From Planctomycetota bacterium (lineage in GTDB: Bacteria > Planctomycetota > SZUA-567 > H5-PLA8), in assembly GCA_027493525.1 (NCBI GenBank), contig JAOSKN010000001.1, positions 1,550,001-1,614,000 on the forward strand: a stretch of DNA of 64,000 nt. The letters are read 5' to 3'. The notes beneath the pieces are model-generated. The model made no database searches. It had not been told where the DNA came from and saw only the letters and a list, made by a program, of their open reading frames with translations. The position numbers and the translations under genes were made by a program. This document shows positions 19,096 to 28,046 of the stretch, in pieces; position 1 is the first letter of the stretch, and each line of letters begins with the position of its first letter.

Positions 19096-20133
19096 CTAAA
19101 TTTTTATCTCAAGCGAAAGATCGAGCGTCTTCACCGAATGCGTCAACGCGCCGACAGAAATCCGATCGACGCCCGCGTTCGCGTACGCGGAAAGCGTCTC
19201 CAGCGTAATGCCGCCTGACGCTTCGAGCTGCGGGCGGCCCGCGCGATCCTTGTAGTATGCGTCGCACCAAGTGACGGCTTCCCGCACGCGCTGAGGATCG
19301 AAGTTGTCGAGCAGAACGTAATCCGGGCGGCTGTGCTTGCAGACGCGCGCCAGCGTGGCAAGCTCCGTCACTTCGATCTCGACTTTCAAGTCGGGAAATC
19401 TTGCCTGCGCGGCGATCACCGCCTGCGCCGGATCGCGCGTGCCCCACAACGCAAGGTGATTGTCTTTGATAAGCACCATATCGTAAAGCCCGCGGCGATG
19501 ATTGACGCCGCCGCCGCAGGTGACGGCGTATTTCTCGAGGTCCCGCCACAAGGGCGTGGTCTTGCGCGTATCGACCACTTGGGCCTTGGTGCCCGCGCAG
19601 CACGCTACATAGCGCGCCGTCTGAGTGGCTACGCCGGAGAGATGGCACAAGATGTTGAGTGCCGTCCGTTCGCCGAAGAGCATGGCGCGCGCGTTGCCTT
19701 CCAGTTCCGCCAGGTGCGTGCCCGCGCCCACGCGCGCGCCGTCCTTATGCAACACCTTGACCTGAAAGCCTTCGCGCTGGACCTTCTCGGCCAACTCCGA
19801 GACGCGCGTGAGCGGCGCGGCGCCGGCGCGCGCCGCGTTACCCGCTTCATGCAGCAAGGCCGCGCGATCCTGCGCCGCCGGTGAAATCAGTTCCTCCGCC
19901 ATCTGAAAGATCAGGCCGAGCACGTTCACGCCGCAGATCACGCCGTCTTCTTTCGCGACGATGTAACCCTCCACGCGCCGGTCGGAAGGGACCAGCGCGC
20001 GGCTCGTCACGTCGCCTTCCTGCGACGCGCCAAAGTCTTCCAGTAACGACATGCGCAAACGCTCGAAGAGCGGCGGCGGCTGCAGCTCAGGCGAAGAAGT
20101 TGGGATGGATGGCGGCTTCGCGGACATGCTCAA
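19096..20133 (-). CDS. nadC: Nicotinate-nucleotide pyrophosphorylase (quinolinate phosphoribosyltransferase)
   Basis: 345 aa. It converts quinolinate and PRPP to nicotinate mononucleotide, CO2 and PPi in de novo NAD synthesis. Motifs include EDFGASQEGDVTSRAL at the N-terminus, ERTALNILCHLSGVATQTAR, the PRPP and quinolinate-binding block VVDTRKTTPLWRDLEKYAV with GGGVNHRRGLYDMVLIKDNH, and the C-terminal ASGGITLETLSAYANAGVDR. There is an insertion of about 30 residues near position 90-120 compared with short forms. No nadA or nadB is in the window. It ends about 350 bases from dnaA and is transcribed in the same direction. Confidence 0.95.
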   Translation of the reverse strand: MSMSAKPPSIPTSSPELQPPPLFERLRMSLLEDFGASQEGDVTSRALVPSDRRVEGYIVAKEDGVICGVNVLGLIFQMAEELISPAAQDRAALLHEAGNAARAGAAPLTRVSELAEKVQREGFQVKVLHKDGARVGAGTHLAELEGNARAMLFGERTALNILCHLSGVATQTARYVACCAGTKAQVVDTRKTTPLWRDLEKYAVTCGGGVNHRRGLYDMVLIKDNHLALWGTRDPAQAVIAAQARFPDLKVEIEVTELATLARVCKHSRPDYVLLDNFDPQRVREAVTWCDAYYKDRAGRPQLEASGGITLETLSAYANAGVDRISVGALTHSVKTLDLSLEIKI

Positions 20134-20642
20134 GCGATCCCGTGACCGTAAACGGTTATCCGTGAACAGTAACGTCGGATCGACCGCAAGCCAATCACTT
20201 TGCGAAGCCGCGGCTGGTCTGCGAGCGCGCTGAACGCACTCGCGGAAACGTCAATTAGCGAGCGAGGTTTTCCAACTCTACAAAACGAATCCGATGCGCG
20301 ATCGTTGGCGGATAAATCGAGGCGGCTGAAAACGGGTTCGAGTTTTCTATTCCGTGGCGCACGCGCCTTCGAACCCCTCGAACGGCTGCCGCTTTGCCTG
20401 AAAGAAACTCGGGTTTACATAAAATAACATGAAAGCATCTACTGCCCTTCGACTTATTCTGTTGATCGTGTGTGCGAGCCCGGACTTATGCGCCGACCCC
20501 TTGCATAGGGGTTCTCACGTACCAGCCAGGAATCGTTATCCACGAGAAGAACCAGAGGTTATCCAGAACTATCCCACGACTTTTCCACATCTTATCCCAA
20601 GAGTTTGTGCGGCTCGAGCCTTGGCTCCCAAGCGCCCAACGT
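20134..20642. other. Candidate replication origin with phased DnaA-box-like 9-mers
   Basis: This 509-base gap has no gene. Between 20536 and 20600 it holds TTATCCACG (20536), TTATCCAGA (20559), a weaker CTATCCCAC (20569), TTTTCCACA (20581) and TTATCCCAA (20592), all in one orientation and spaced by about 11 or 23 bases, so on the same face of the helix. TTATCCGTG lies at 20156. An AT-richer stretch (around 20411-20435, with TTTACATAAAATAACATG) could be the unwinding element. dnaA is close by. Direct evidence of origin activity is lacking. Confidence 0.55.
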
Positions 20643-23027
20643 TTACATGCCGCCGAAGATGCTGCGGACTTCCATGGCTGCTACACGACCCACTTCCGGA
20701 TCGATCGAGATCGCACGGGCAAGTTGCGTCTCGCCCTCGTCGGACTTGCCATTGGCCAACATGAAGACCGCCAGAATGACATGGTCTTCGGCTTGGCCTT
20801 CCTTTGTAAAGGCGAGCGCGAGGTTCATGCAATTCTCGGCGTCGCCAAGCTTCTCCCACTCGAAGGGCAGCGTGTTCCCTTTGTAATTGACGTTCAACTG
20901 CTTCTCGTTGGCATCCATAACCTTAACAGGCTCGGCCCGGTCGCCAAAGATCTTCAGGTAGATGCGCGGCTTCTCGCCGCCCGCGACTTTCTCCCGGATG
21001 CGGTCGTGCAGCTTGCGGACCCAGATTTGCAGATCCTCTTCACTGACTTTGGGTTGTGGCTTGGCCTGAACGGGCGCGGGCTTTTCAGGAACGCGCGGCG
21101 AGGCTTGCGTCTGCGCGGGAGGGCGCGGCGCCGAGGCCGAAGCCGTGACCACTTGGGTCGGCGCCCCACCCACACCCGGACAGATGCCCGCCAGATTCGT
21201 ATCCTCCGAGCCGCTGCGGGGCACGTAGACGTGCGCTCCACCGCGCTGCTCGAAGGTGAATTTCAAGCCGCCGACGCTCAGCACGGCGCGCCCGGAGGCA
21301 AATTCGGCCTTCAGCGCGGGCACCGCGCCCGGGCGCGTGGCAAGGACCGTGAAGGCCCGCCAGGCCGTCCGCGGGCCGGGGCTGGACGCGCTCAGCGCCT
21401 TCCCCGCGCCGCTGGAACCAACCGTGTTCTTGCTGCCGCCCTCTCCGATGACGGTTACGTGCGCGGTGCTGGAACCGCTCTCGATGGTCGCGCCCTTCTC
21501 GAAGCCGGAGTTCTCGGAGATCTTCTTGTCGGTGTGCAGGTTCAACGTGAACGTCGCGGGCTTGCCGGCGGTCATTTCATCGAAAATAATCACAAAGTCC
21601 TCGTCCGTCACGAGCAGGTGCCGTTTAAAGAGCGTCAGCGGCTGGTCGTAGCAGGAGGTCACGTCGCAGGCGAGGTAGCGGTCGGGGCCGATCCGGGCGC
21701 ACTTTTCGATGCTGGCGTAGGCGGAGCTGGGTTCGCCGCCGTCGTACCGGCCATTCTTGCGCTGCCCCTTGCCGTCGACGAGCAGGGTGTTGTGGACGGC
21801 GGTCTCGATTTTTCCATAGCCGGGATCGTTGAGCAGGCGGTCCTTGCCCGCATAGACGAGGAAGTTGCCGGCATCGAGCTGGCCGTGGCCGCAGCTCAGT
21901 TCGCCGCCTTTGAACGGCACGTACAGGTTCGCCGTGCGCAGGACGGCGAAGCTGACATCGCGATACCAGCGCACTTCGCCCTTCGCCGGGGCTGGCGGGG
22001 TGGGGCCCGCGGGGCGCCAGAGCAGCGCGAAGGCCTGCTCGTACCAATCGGGGCAGGTCGAATCGGCGATCCAGAGGTGGCTGGGCTGGTTGTAGCGGAC
22101 GCCGGTAAAGAAGAGTTCCGCCGGAACGAAGCTCGGCAGGATGAAGTTGCAATCATTGAAAGCCACGAGCCGGCCGTCGGGGGCGGAGAAGTCGATCAGG
22201 AATTGCGGCGTCAGCGCGATCCCGGGCAGCTTGAAATAGCCCTGGTCGCTCCCGGTGACGCGCTCCAGCGCGACGTGGTAGTACACGCCGTGAGCAAAGC
22301 TGGTGCCCCAGTACATGGGGCCCTCGTCGTAGCCGCCGTCCTCGTTCTTCTGGCTGTAGCCCCTGTAGTGGTTGCGGAAGCCCGCCTGGACCTTTTCGAC
22401 GACCTGCTTGGCCAGCGGTTCTTCCTCGTAGAAGGCCAGCGCGCTGACGCCGACGCCCCCGGTCAGCCAGGCGGCCCAGTTCGCGTACGTCCCCGTCCAC
22501 CACTCGAAGTGGCCGTCGGCGTCGACCCAATTTCCGCGGTCGCCCATTTTATGGAACGCGGCGAGGTACTTGGGCCAGACGCGCTCGACGAGGCAGTCGC
22601 GGACGGTCTTGCGCTCGGCCTCGGACATCGCGTGGTAGAGCAAGTCGTAGCCGGTGCCGAGCACTTTGCAGTTGGTGCCGGTCTCGAGGCCGCACCACTT
22701 GATGTCGCCATGCCCCGTGCCCTTCCTCGTCGGCCAGGAAGTATCCTTGGCGATCTTCATCAGGATCTGAATCGCCGGCTTCGCGAACTTCGCATCCCCG
22801 GTCAGGTTGTAGGCCAGCCCTCCGGCCTGCACGCCGCGGATATCGAAGTCCTTGGGCGGATTCAACGCGGCCTTCTGAACGCGGCTCCAGTGCTCCTGGA
22901 GACTGGCATCCTTGATCTTCTGCTGAAGCGCGGGGATCTCGCTCTTGCCGAACCAGAGGTTGGGATGTTCGGTGGCCGAAACCGACGCGGCGCACAGGAG
23001 ACCGAGAAGTCCGAAAAGCATCCGCAT
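20643..23027 (-). CDS. Secreted heparinase II/III-like polysaccharide lyase with C-terminal extension
   Basis: About 794 aa from the ATG at 23027, which follows GGAGG and opens a signal peptide (MRMLFGLLGLLCAASVSATE). Residues about 20-330 are a helical toroid-like region (HPNLWFGKSEIPALQQKIKD). The following beta-region carries the heparinase_II/III hallmark CGHGQLDAGNFLVYAGKDRL with DPGYGKIETAVHNTLLVDGK. Such enzymes cleave uronic-acid-containing polysaccharides by beta-elimination. A Pro/Ala-rich linker (about 600-640) leads to a C-terminal TPR-like part unusual for the family (ENCMNLALAFTKEGQAEDHV). The substrate is unknown. The upstream in-frame extension to 23189 has no ribosome binding site. 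Confidence 0.8.
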   Translation of the reverse strand: MRMLFGLLGLLCAASVSATEHPNLWFGKSEIPALQQKIKDASLQEHWSRVQKAALNPPKDFDIRGVQAGGLAYNLTGDAKFAKPAIQILMKIAKDTSWPTRKGTGHGDIKWCGLETGTNCKVLGTGYDLLYHAMSEAERKTVRDCLVERVWPKYLAAFHKMGDRGNWVDADGHFEWWTGTYANWAAWLTGGVGVSALAFYEEEPLAKQVVEKVQAGFRNHYRGYSQKNEDGGYDEGPMYWGTSFAHGVYYHVALERVTGSDQGYFKLPGIALTPQFLIDFSAPDGRLVAFNDCNFILPSFVPAELFFTGVRYNQPSHLWIADSTCPDWYEQAFALLWRPAGPTPPAPAKGEVRWYRDVSFAVLRTANLYVPFKGGELSCGHGQLDAGNFLVYAGKDRLLNDPGYGKIETAVHNTLLVDGKGQRKNGRYDGGEPSSAYASIEKCARIGPDRYLACDVTSCYDQPLTLFKRHLLVTDEDFVIIFDEMTAGKPATFTLNLHTDKKISENSGFEKGATIESGSSTAHVTVIGEGGSKNTVGSSGAGKALSASSPGPRTAWRAFTVLATRPGAVPALKAEFASGRAVLSVGGLKFTFEQRGGAHVYVPRSGSEDTNLAGICPGVGGAPTQVVTASASAPRPPAQTQASPRVPEKPAPVQAKPQPKVSEEDLQIWVRKLHDRIREKVAGGEKPRIYLKIFGDRAEPVKVMDANEKQLNVNYKGNTLPFEWEKLGDAENCMNLALAFTKEGQAEDHVILAVFMLANGKSDEGETQLARAISIDPEVGRVAAMEVRSIFGGM

Positions 23028-23199
23028 AGGATCCACCCTCCTACCTCCATACACCCCCAACACCCTGGACCTTGGGAAACTTGCACGAAAACATATGATT
23101 ACATACGGGCTTACATGGATACAATTCTGTAAATAGCAGCAAGTACAGATTGGGACAAAAATAATATGGAGGCCTTGGACTGCGAACAATCAACTGATT

Positions 23200-23475
23200 T
23201 CAGGATTCTTGACCCGGCACGGTCGTATCGGGATCGATTTGCTGGTAGAGCGCGCTGCGCTCCAGGGTCTTCACGAGTTCCTTCAGGTGCTTGATCAGGT
23301 CGTCCTTCGTAACTTCGGGCTTGACCTTAAGTACGATCTGCGAGGCGGAATCGGCGAAGTCTTCGCCTATCGAAGAGATCCAGAAACACATCGCGGGCTT
23401 ATCCGGATCGTTCCCGGGAGAGCCATAAAAATACAAGCCGACGAGGCGGCCCAGCCCAGGTTCGCTGCGGCGCAT
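23200..23475 (-). CDS. Conserved-looking small protein of unknown function
   Basis: 91 aa from the ATG at 23475, which has GGGGGG eight bases upstream. The sequence alternates a strand-rich N-terminus (LGRLVGLYFYGSPGNDPDKP) and an amphipathic helix (TKDDLIKHLKELVKTLERSA). No signal peptide, membrane helix or known motif is visible. It is transcribed in the same direction as the heparinase-like gene, ending about 170 bases upstream of that gene's start. Confidence 0.55.
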   Translation of the reverse strand: MRRSEPGLGRLVGLYFYGSPGNDPDKPAMCFWISSIGEDFADSASQIVLKVKPEVTKDDLIKHLKELVKTLERSALYQQIDPDTTVPGQES

Positions 23476-23715
23476 GTTCAGTTCCCCCCTGAAGTTCAAC
23501 ACGGTCGCAGCTCACCCCGAAACGACCATGTAACCTAAGACATGATAAGAGGTAACACGCCCAATTGCAATAGGGTGCGAAAGGAAGCGTCAATTCAAGG
23601 CCTGCCGAGCAAGTAATGAATAATCTTAATACAAAAATCAATTTTATGAATGTTTATTGGATCAGTTATTAAATATAGTCCGAAGTGTGATGCATTCCAT
23701 AAGGAGAGCGTGTTC

Positions 23716-24066
23716 ATGAAGCCCCTTCCCCCCGATTGCCCTCAATGCGGCAGCCCCATGGTCTTGAATCGCTTCGCCTGCGCTGGATGCGATGCCAAGC
23801 TGGAAGGTGGATTCGAGCTGCCCGCGCTGGCGCGGCTCTCGCCGGAGGAGCAAATCTTCGTGATCGCCTTCGTCCGCGTCCATGGGAGCCTCAAGCGCAT
23901 GGAAGAGCTGTTCGACATCAGCTACCCGACCGTGAAGAGCCGCCTGGCGAACCTGGCGCGGAAGCTCGACAAGGACTTCGTGGTCCCCGACGAGCGCTCG
24001 GTGGTGCTGGACCGTCTCGCGCGCGGCGAGATCACCGTCTCGCAGGCGCTGGAACTGTTGCCGTAG
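23716..24066 (+). CDS. DUF2089-family zinc-ribbon regulator
   Basis: 116 aa from the ATG at 23716 with AAGGAG upstream. The N-terminus is a zinc ribbon (CPQCGSPMVLNRFACAGCDA). The rest resembles a sigma-factor-like helix-turn-helix (SPEEQIFVIAFVRVHGSLKR, then MEELFDISYPTVKSRLANL). DUF2089 proteins are thought to be small DNA-binding regulators. The SHOCT-like protein 40 bases downstream is in the same operon, a combination seen in several phyla. The target is unknown. Confidence 0.85.
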   Translation: MKPLPPDCPQCGSPMVLNRFACAGCDAKLEGGFELPALARLSPEEQIFVIAFVRVHGSLKRMEELFDISYPTVKSRLANLARKLDKDFVVPDERSVVLDRLARGEITVSQALELLP

Positions 24067-24106
24067 CTCGCGTTCGAACCAAGAGCCCGGCGTTGGAGGA
24101 TCGGCG

Positions 24107-24535
24107 ATGAACGACCATCAGAAGAAGGTGCTGGACCTGCTCGCGGAAGGCAAGATCAGCGCCGACGAAGCGGCGAAGCTGCTGGAGCGGCTGAACCGGC
24201 CGGCCAGCGGCGAGAGCTGCCGCGCCGACGGGGTGGACGAGGCGGGGCAGCCGCGGGAACGCACCGGCCGGCGCCGGCCGCGCTACCTGCGCGTAACGTC
24301 CTACGACCACGGCGGCGAGAAGCTCGACGTCCGCGTCCCGCTCTCCTTGCTCACCGGCGGGATCCGCCTCAGCGCCCTGCTCCCCACCGAGGCCCGCGAG
24401 GTCCTGCGCGAGAAGGGCTTCGACACACCCGACTTCTCCAGGATGAGTTCCGAGGAGCTGCTCGACGCGATGGCCGACCTGAACGTGAATCTGAAAGGGC
24501 CGCGCGGCGAGACGCTGCGGGTCTTCTGCGAGTAA
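24107..24535 (+). CDS. SHOCT-like / YvlB-LiaX N-terminal-domain protein
   Basis: 142 aa. The first 30 residues (KKVLDLLAEGKISADEAAKL, LERL) are the short helical SHOCT-like motif found in YvlB/LiaX proteins. The middle (RPRYLRVTSYDHGGEKLDVR, then VPLSLLTGGIRLSALLPTEA) resembles a beta-strand module that is usually followed by a DUF4097 adhesin domain in longer relatives; here the protein ends instead. YvlB-type proteins take part in cell-envelope stress responses in Firmicutes, but no such claim can be made here. It is co-transcribed with the DUF2089 gene. Confidence 0.75.
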   Translation: MNDHQKKVLDLLAEGKISADEAAKLLERLNRPASGESCRADGVDEAGQPRERTGRRRPRYLRVTSYDHGGEKLDVRVPLSLLTGGIRLSALLPTEAREVLREKGFDTPDFSRMSSEELLDAMADLNVNLKGPRGETLRVFCE

Positions 24536-24539
24536 ACTC

Positions 24540-24644
24540 TTTACCGCGGAGGCGCGGAGAGCGCCGAGAAGAAGTCGAATGGGTTCCAAACCCCAAACCC
24601 CAAACCCGTCTTCTCCGCGCCCTCTGCGCCTCCGCGGTGAAATG
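24540..24644. repeat. Long imperfect hairpin of tandem-repeat arms (GCGGAGGCGCGGAGA type)
   Basis: Left arm 24541-24573 (TTACCGCGGAGGCGCGGAGA...) is the near-exact inverse complement of 24610-24644 (...CTGCGCCTCCGCGGTGAA), with about 36 bases between. The loop itself is a tandem CCCCAAA repeat. It separates the convergent SHOCT-like and SMUG1-like genes. Confidence 0.85.
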
Positions 24645-24649
24645 GAAGT

Positions 24650-25360
24650 TCAGAGCACGACGCCGGCCTCGGCCAACTGCCGCTCAATCGTGCCTTCCCA
24701 ATCCTTGTTGGCCTTGGGATTGGCGGGGCTGGGATGGAGCAACTGGCCCAGCTTGACGTCCCTGCCGGCGCAGACGGCCTCAAGCCGTGCGAAGGCGAAG
24801 CCGCCCACCCCGAAGGCGAGTTTCGGCTTGAGCAGTTCGATGGTCGCCTCAAGCGCCGCGTCGCAGGCCTCGAAGAGCCGTTCCTTCTCGCGCGCGGGGA
24901 GCTTATCTGGAGTGAAGTTCCGGCCCGACGCTTCCATGAAGACCAACGGACAGTAATTGGCAACGAAGAAGCGCTTGAAGAAGGCCTCCGGCTTATTGAA
25001 TCGATTCTTTGCCCATCCCCATAATCGCCTTCCACTTACCTCACTGCGTGCACACGAGAACCCCTCAATGGGTCGCTTGGGGTGTTCAACCCGAGGCTTG
25101 TCGACCGGCGTGTTAATCCCCATCCAATCGCGAACCAGGGCAACCTCGCCGAAGGGCACCCCCGTCTGCGCCATGCCCCAAGGGCCGGGGTTCATGCCCA
25201 GCCAGAGGATCTCGCGCGGAGATGCTCCAAAGCGACGCGTGTATTCGTCCCAGGCCGATCTCGCATACTCAAGCGGATTATAGACATGCGTAATGGGCTC
25301 GGCGAAGCGCAGGCCGGCCAACGCGCGGACCAGGTCGTCGGTGAGGCTGGTGAAATTCAT
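24650..25360 (-). CDS. SMUG1-like uracil-DNA glycosylase
   Basis: 236 aa from the ATG at 25360. It removes uracil and related lesions from DNA. The family hallmark is plain: WLGMNPGPWGMAQTGVPFGE, the catalytic loop of SMUG1, and near the end LLHPSPANPKANKDWEGTI, the DNA-intercalating loop region. The N-terminus (HVYNPLEYARSAWDEYTRRF) also fits. Length is normal. SMUG1 is less common in bacteria than UNG. Some segments (about 24960-25110) have lower GC than their surroundings. It stands alone; the stop is next to the long inverted repeat. Confidence 0.88.
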   Translation of the reverse strand: MNFTSLTDDLVRALAGLRFAEPITHVYNPLEYARSAWDEYTRRFGASPREILWLGMNPGPWGMAQTGVPFGEVALVRDWMGINTPVDKPRVEHPKRPIEGFSCARSEVSGRRLWGWAKNRFNKPEAFFKRFFVANYCPLVFMEASGRNFTPDKLPAREKERLFEACDAALEATIELLKPKLAFGVGGFAFARLEAVCAGRDVKLGQLLHPSPANPKANKDWEGTIERQLAEAGVVL

Positions 25361-25509
25361 GGCGGTTCCAGGCGTTGTAAATTCTTGGAAATAGTCAATT
25401 TCGGTTGTGCCCAACGGAGAGTTTTCGTCAAGAATCTAAAGAGGGACAAAAGCGACTCCTCACAGACGGTAAGTACCCCAATAACGCTTCCCGATAAGGA
25501 GTATCGCCC

Positions 25510-26490
25510 GTGACCTGTTTCTACCGCATCGCCGCCGCGTGTCTCTCTCCGGTCTTTTTCTGCTTGGTCCTGCAAGCCGAAGAGACTCAGGCCCCTCAGC
25601 CGGCCGAAGGCGGTCCCACCAAGCTCAAGACCGAACACCTCCACAACGCCGTGAAGTTGACGGACAAGCTCATGAGCGGCGCGGAGCCGCACGACGAGGC
25701 GTCCTTCGCCGAACTGCAAAAGCTGGGCGTCAGGAATATCATCACCGTGGATGGCGCGAAGCCGGACGTGGAGACGGCCAAGAAATACGGCTTGCGCTAC
25801 GTCCATATCCCCATCGGGTACGACGGCGTGCCCAAGGATCAGGCGCTGGAACTGGCCAAGGCGATGAAGGTGCTGGAGGGGCCGATCTACGTCCACTGCC
25901 ACCACGGCAAGCACCGCAGCCCAGCCGCGGCGGCGGTGGGCGCGGTGCTCTGCGGGCTGGTTCCGCCCGAACAAGCCGAGGAGGTGCTCAAGCAGGCCGG
26001 CACGGATCCGGGTTATACGGGCCTTTACAAGTCGGCGAAGGTCGCCAAGCCGCTGGACGAAAAGACGCTCGACGCGGCGCCCGCGGAATTCCACGAAACC
26101 CGCCCCATTCCGCCCATGGCCGACGTGATGGTGGAGATGGACATGGGCTTCGAGGGCTTGACGAACGTCAAAGACGCCGGCTGGAAGACGCCCGCCGATC
26201 ATCCGGATCTCGACCCTCCTCACGTGGCCAAGCTGCTTTGGGAACATTTCCGGGAAACGGCGCGCACCGGCGACGATGAGCGGCTCAAGAAAGGGGACTT
26301 CGCGAACTGGCTCAAGGAAGGCGAAGCGCTGGCCAAGCGGATGGAAGAGCTGCTCCTGGCGCGCAAGGAAGCCAACTATCCCGCCGAGGTTCCGAAGGAA
26401 TTCGACTCGACGTTCAAGGCTCTGAAGGCCAACTGCTCCGACTGCCACAAGGTCTACCGCAACCCCGGCCGCCGCACGCTGGAACCTTGA
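25510..26490 (+). CDS. Secreted dual-specificity-phosphatase-like protein fused to a cytochrome-c-like domain
   Basis: 326 aa from a GTG with AAGGAG upstream. Residues 1-24 are a signal peptide. Residues about 40-180 resemble a tyrosine/dual-specificity phosphatase with the P-loop HCHHGKHRS (Cys130, Arg136), preceded by the strand LRYVHIPIG. Residues about 200-326 are helical and end in ANCSDCHKVYR: a CxxCH haem-binding motif (Cys309, Cys312, His313) placed as in class II cytochromes c, near the C-terminus of a four-helix bundle. A phosphatase joined to a haem domain outside the cytoplasm is unusual; the role may be redox sensing, which is an inference. Confidence 0.8.
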   Translation: MTCFYRIAAACLSPVFFCLVLQAEETQAPQPAEGGPTKLKTEHLHNAVKLTDKLMSGAEPHDEASFAELQKLGVRNIITVDGAKPDVETAKKYGLRYVHIPIGYDGVPKDQALELAKAMKVLEGPIYVHCHHGKHRSPAAAAVGAVLCGLVPPEQAEEVLKQAGTDPGYTGLYKSAKVAKPLDEKTLDAAPAEFHETRPIPPMADVMVEMDMGFEGLTNVKDAGWKTPADHPDLDPPHVAKLLWEHFRETARTGDDERLKKGDFANWLKEGEALAKRMEELLLARKEANYPAEVPKEFDSTFKALKANCSDCHKVYRNPGRRTLEP

Positions 26491-26502
26491 GCCGGCCGGC
26501 GC

Positions 26503-27945
26503 TCACGGGTTGCGCCGGCGGATCTCTTCGATGAACGCGCCCTTGCCTTCCTTTTCCAGCCAGGCGCAGTAGGCGTCCAGATCGGTCCGGCCGTGATGCG
26601 GGCCGCCTTCGCGCGCCACGGTATCCAGCGGGTCGGGCAGCGGCTGGCCGCCTTCCTTGAATTGTCCCTTCCATTCCGCGAGGATCCGGTCGCCGCGCGC
26701 AACCACGTCCGGTCGCGCAGCCGAAAGATCCCTGGTCTCGCGCGGATCGGCCGCCACGTCGAAGAGCAGCAGCTCGGGCAACTGCTTCAGCCCCGGGTCG
26801 TAGGTGCGGAGCATGAGCCAGTTCTCGAAGCGCACGCCGCGCTGGCGGACGTGCGCGCCCTGGGTCAGCACGAGCGAAGGCCGGCCGGCCCAGGCCTCGC
26901 CGCGCAGCGCGGGCGCGAACGACACCCCATCCCATTTCGCGAAGACCTCCGCGCCGGCCAGTTCGCAGAGCGTCGGGGCCAGATCGAGCTGGTACAGCAG
27001 GCCGTCTATCCGCTGGCCCCGCGTGACGCCCGGCACGCGGACGATCAGCGGAATATGCGCCACGGCCTCGTCGGCCACCTGGTGGTCGCCGTAGGCGTTC
27101 AATTCGCCCTGGCTCTCGGCGTGGTCGGCGCTGAGCACAATGATCGTCTCGTCGAGCACGCCGGCGGCGTCGAGCGCCTCGACCAACTGCCCGATATGGT
27201 CGTCCATGTAGCGGATGCCGACATCGTAGCCGTCAATCCAGGTGCGGAAATCCTCGCGCGTGGCGATGCGGTTGACCTCCCGCGGCGTCGGCGCGCGGTA
27301 CAGATGCCCCCATACGTTGCACTCGGCGGCCGAACGCGAGCCGTAGCCGGCGAGATGCCTGTCGAGCGTCGCCTGGTCGGGCCAGTCGGGGATCGGAGCG
27401 TCCTTGAACGGGTTGCCGTATTCGAGAGGCGTGCGGTACGTGCGGTGCGGGTCCCAGTAATTGACGTGCAGGAACCAGCGCTCGCGCCTGGCGTTCGCTT
27501 TGAGCCACGGCAGCGCGGTCGCGTTGATCGCGTCGGCCGTCTCGTGCCCGCTGTGCCCGGTGTCGTGGAGTTCGCGGAAGCCGTGCGCGACATGGAAGGC
27601 GCTGTGGCGCATGACGAAGGGGCTGACGGAGCACGTATGCCAGCCGGCCTCGGCGAGCGTGGCCGGGAAGGACCCGTCCTCGCGCCGGACCTTGAAGGTC
27701 CGCCCGCGGTAAATGCGCTGCGAGGCCGTCCCCGCGTGCCCCACCACGCCCGTCCGATACCCGAACTGCCCGCTGAAGAGCGCCGTGCGCGAGGGCAGGC
27801 AGGGCACGTCGGAGGCGTAGCACCGGTTGAAGAGCGCCGCGTCCTGCGCCAGCGCGTCGATCGCCGGCGAGGTGTTCCGCGCGTAGCCGTAGCAGCCGAG
27901 GTGGTCGGCGCGGCAGGAGTCCATGTCGATGTAGAGGATGCGCAT
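26503..27945 (-). CDS. Sulfatase (formylglycine-dependent type)
   Basis: 480 aa. The N-terminus MRILYIDMDSCRADHLGCYG carries the metal-binding Asp pair of the alkaline-phosphatase superfamily. The formylglycine site is Cys49 in CLPSRTALFSG, a normal CxPxR motif, with a downstream GYRTGVVGH. A later HAE-like metal site is ADHAESQGELNAYGDHQ. No signal peptide is visible, so it may act in the cytoplasm or lack a classical signal. It is convergent with the phosphatase-cytochrome gene, with only 12 bases between stops. The substrate is unknown. Confidence 0.9.
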   Translation of the reverse strand: MRILYIDMDSCRADHLGCYGYARNTSPAIDALAQDAALFNRCYASDVPCLPSRTALFSGQFGYRTGVVGHAGTASQRIYRGRTFKVRREDGSFPATLAEAGWHTCSVSPFVMRHSAFHVAHGFRELHDTGHSGHETADAINATALPWLKANARRERWFLHVNYWDPHRTYRTPLEYGNPFKDAPIPDWPDQATLDRHLAGYGSRSAAECNVWGHLYRAPTPREVNRIATREDFRTWIDGYDVGIRYMDDHIGQLVEALDAAGVLDETIIVLSADHAESQGELNAYGDHQVADEAVAHIPLIVRVPGVTRGQRIDGLLYQLDLAPTLCELAGAEVFAKWDGVSFAPALRGEAWAGRPSLVLTQGAHVRQRGVRFENWLMLRTYDPGLKQLPELLLFDVAADPRETRDLSAARPDVVARGDRILAEWKGQFKEGGQPLPDPLDTVAREGGPHHGRTDLDAYCAWLEKEGKGAFIEEIRRRNP

Positions 27946-28046
27946 CGGGAAATATCCAGGTGTCCAAGAGCAGGGCTAAACAAGCTTCACGTCGCAAACT
28001 GCAAAAACACCTAATCCCGCGCCCTGCGCGTCGCTCCGTGCGGGTG

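Noticed and set aside
20472..23132. Long forward frame across the candidate origin and the heparinase-like gene
   Set aside because: Antisense of the heparinase-like gene, no domain pattern.
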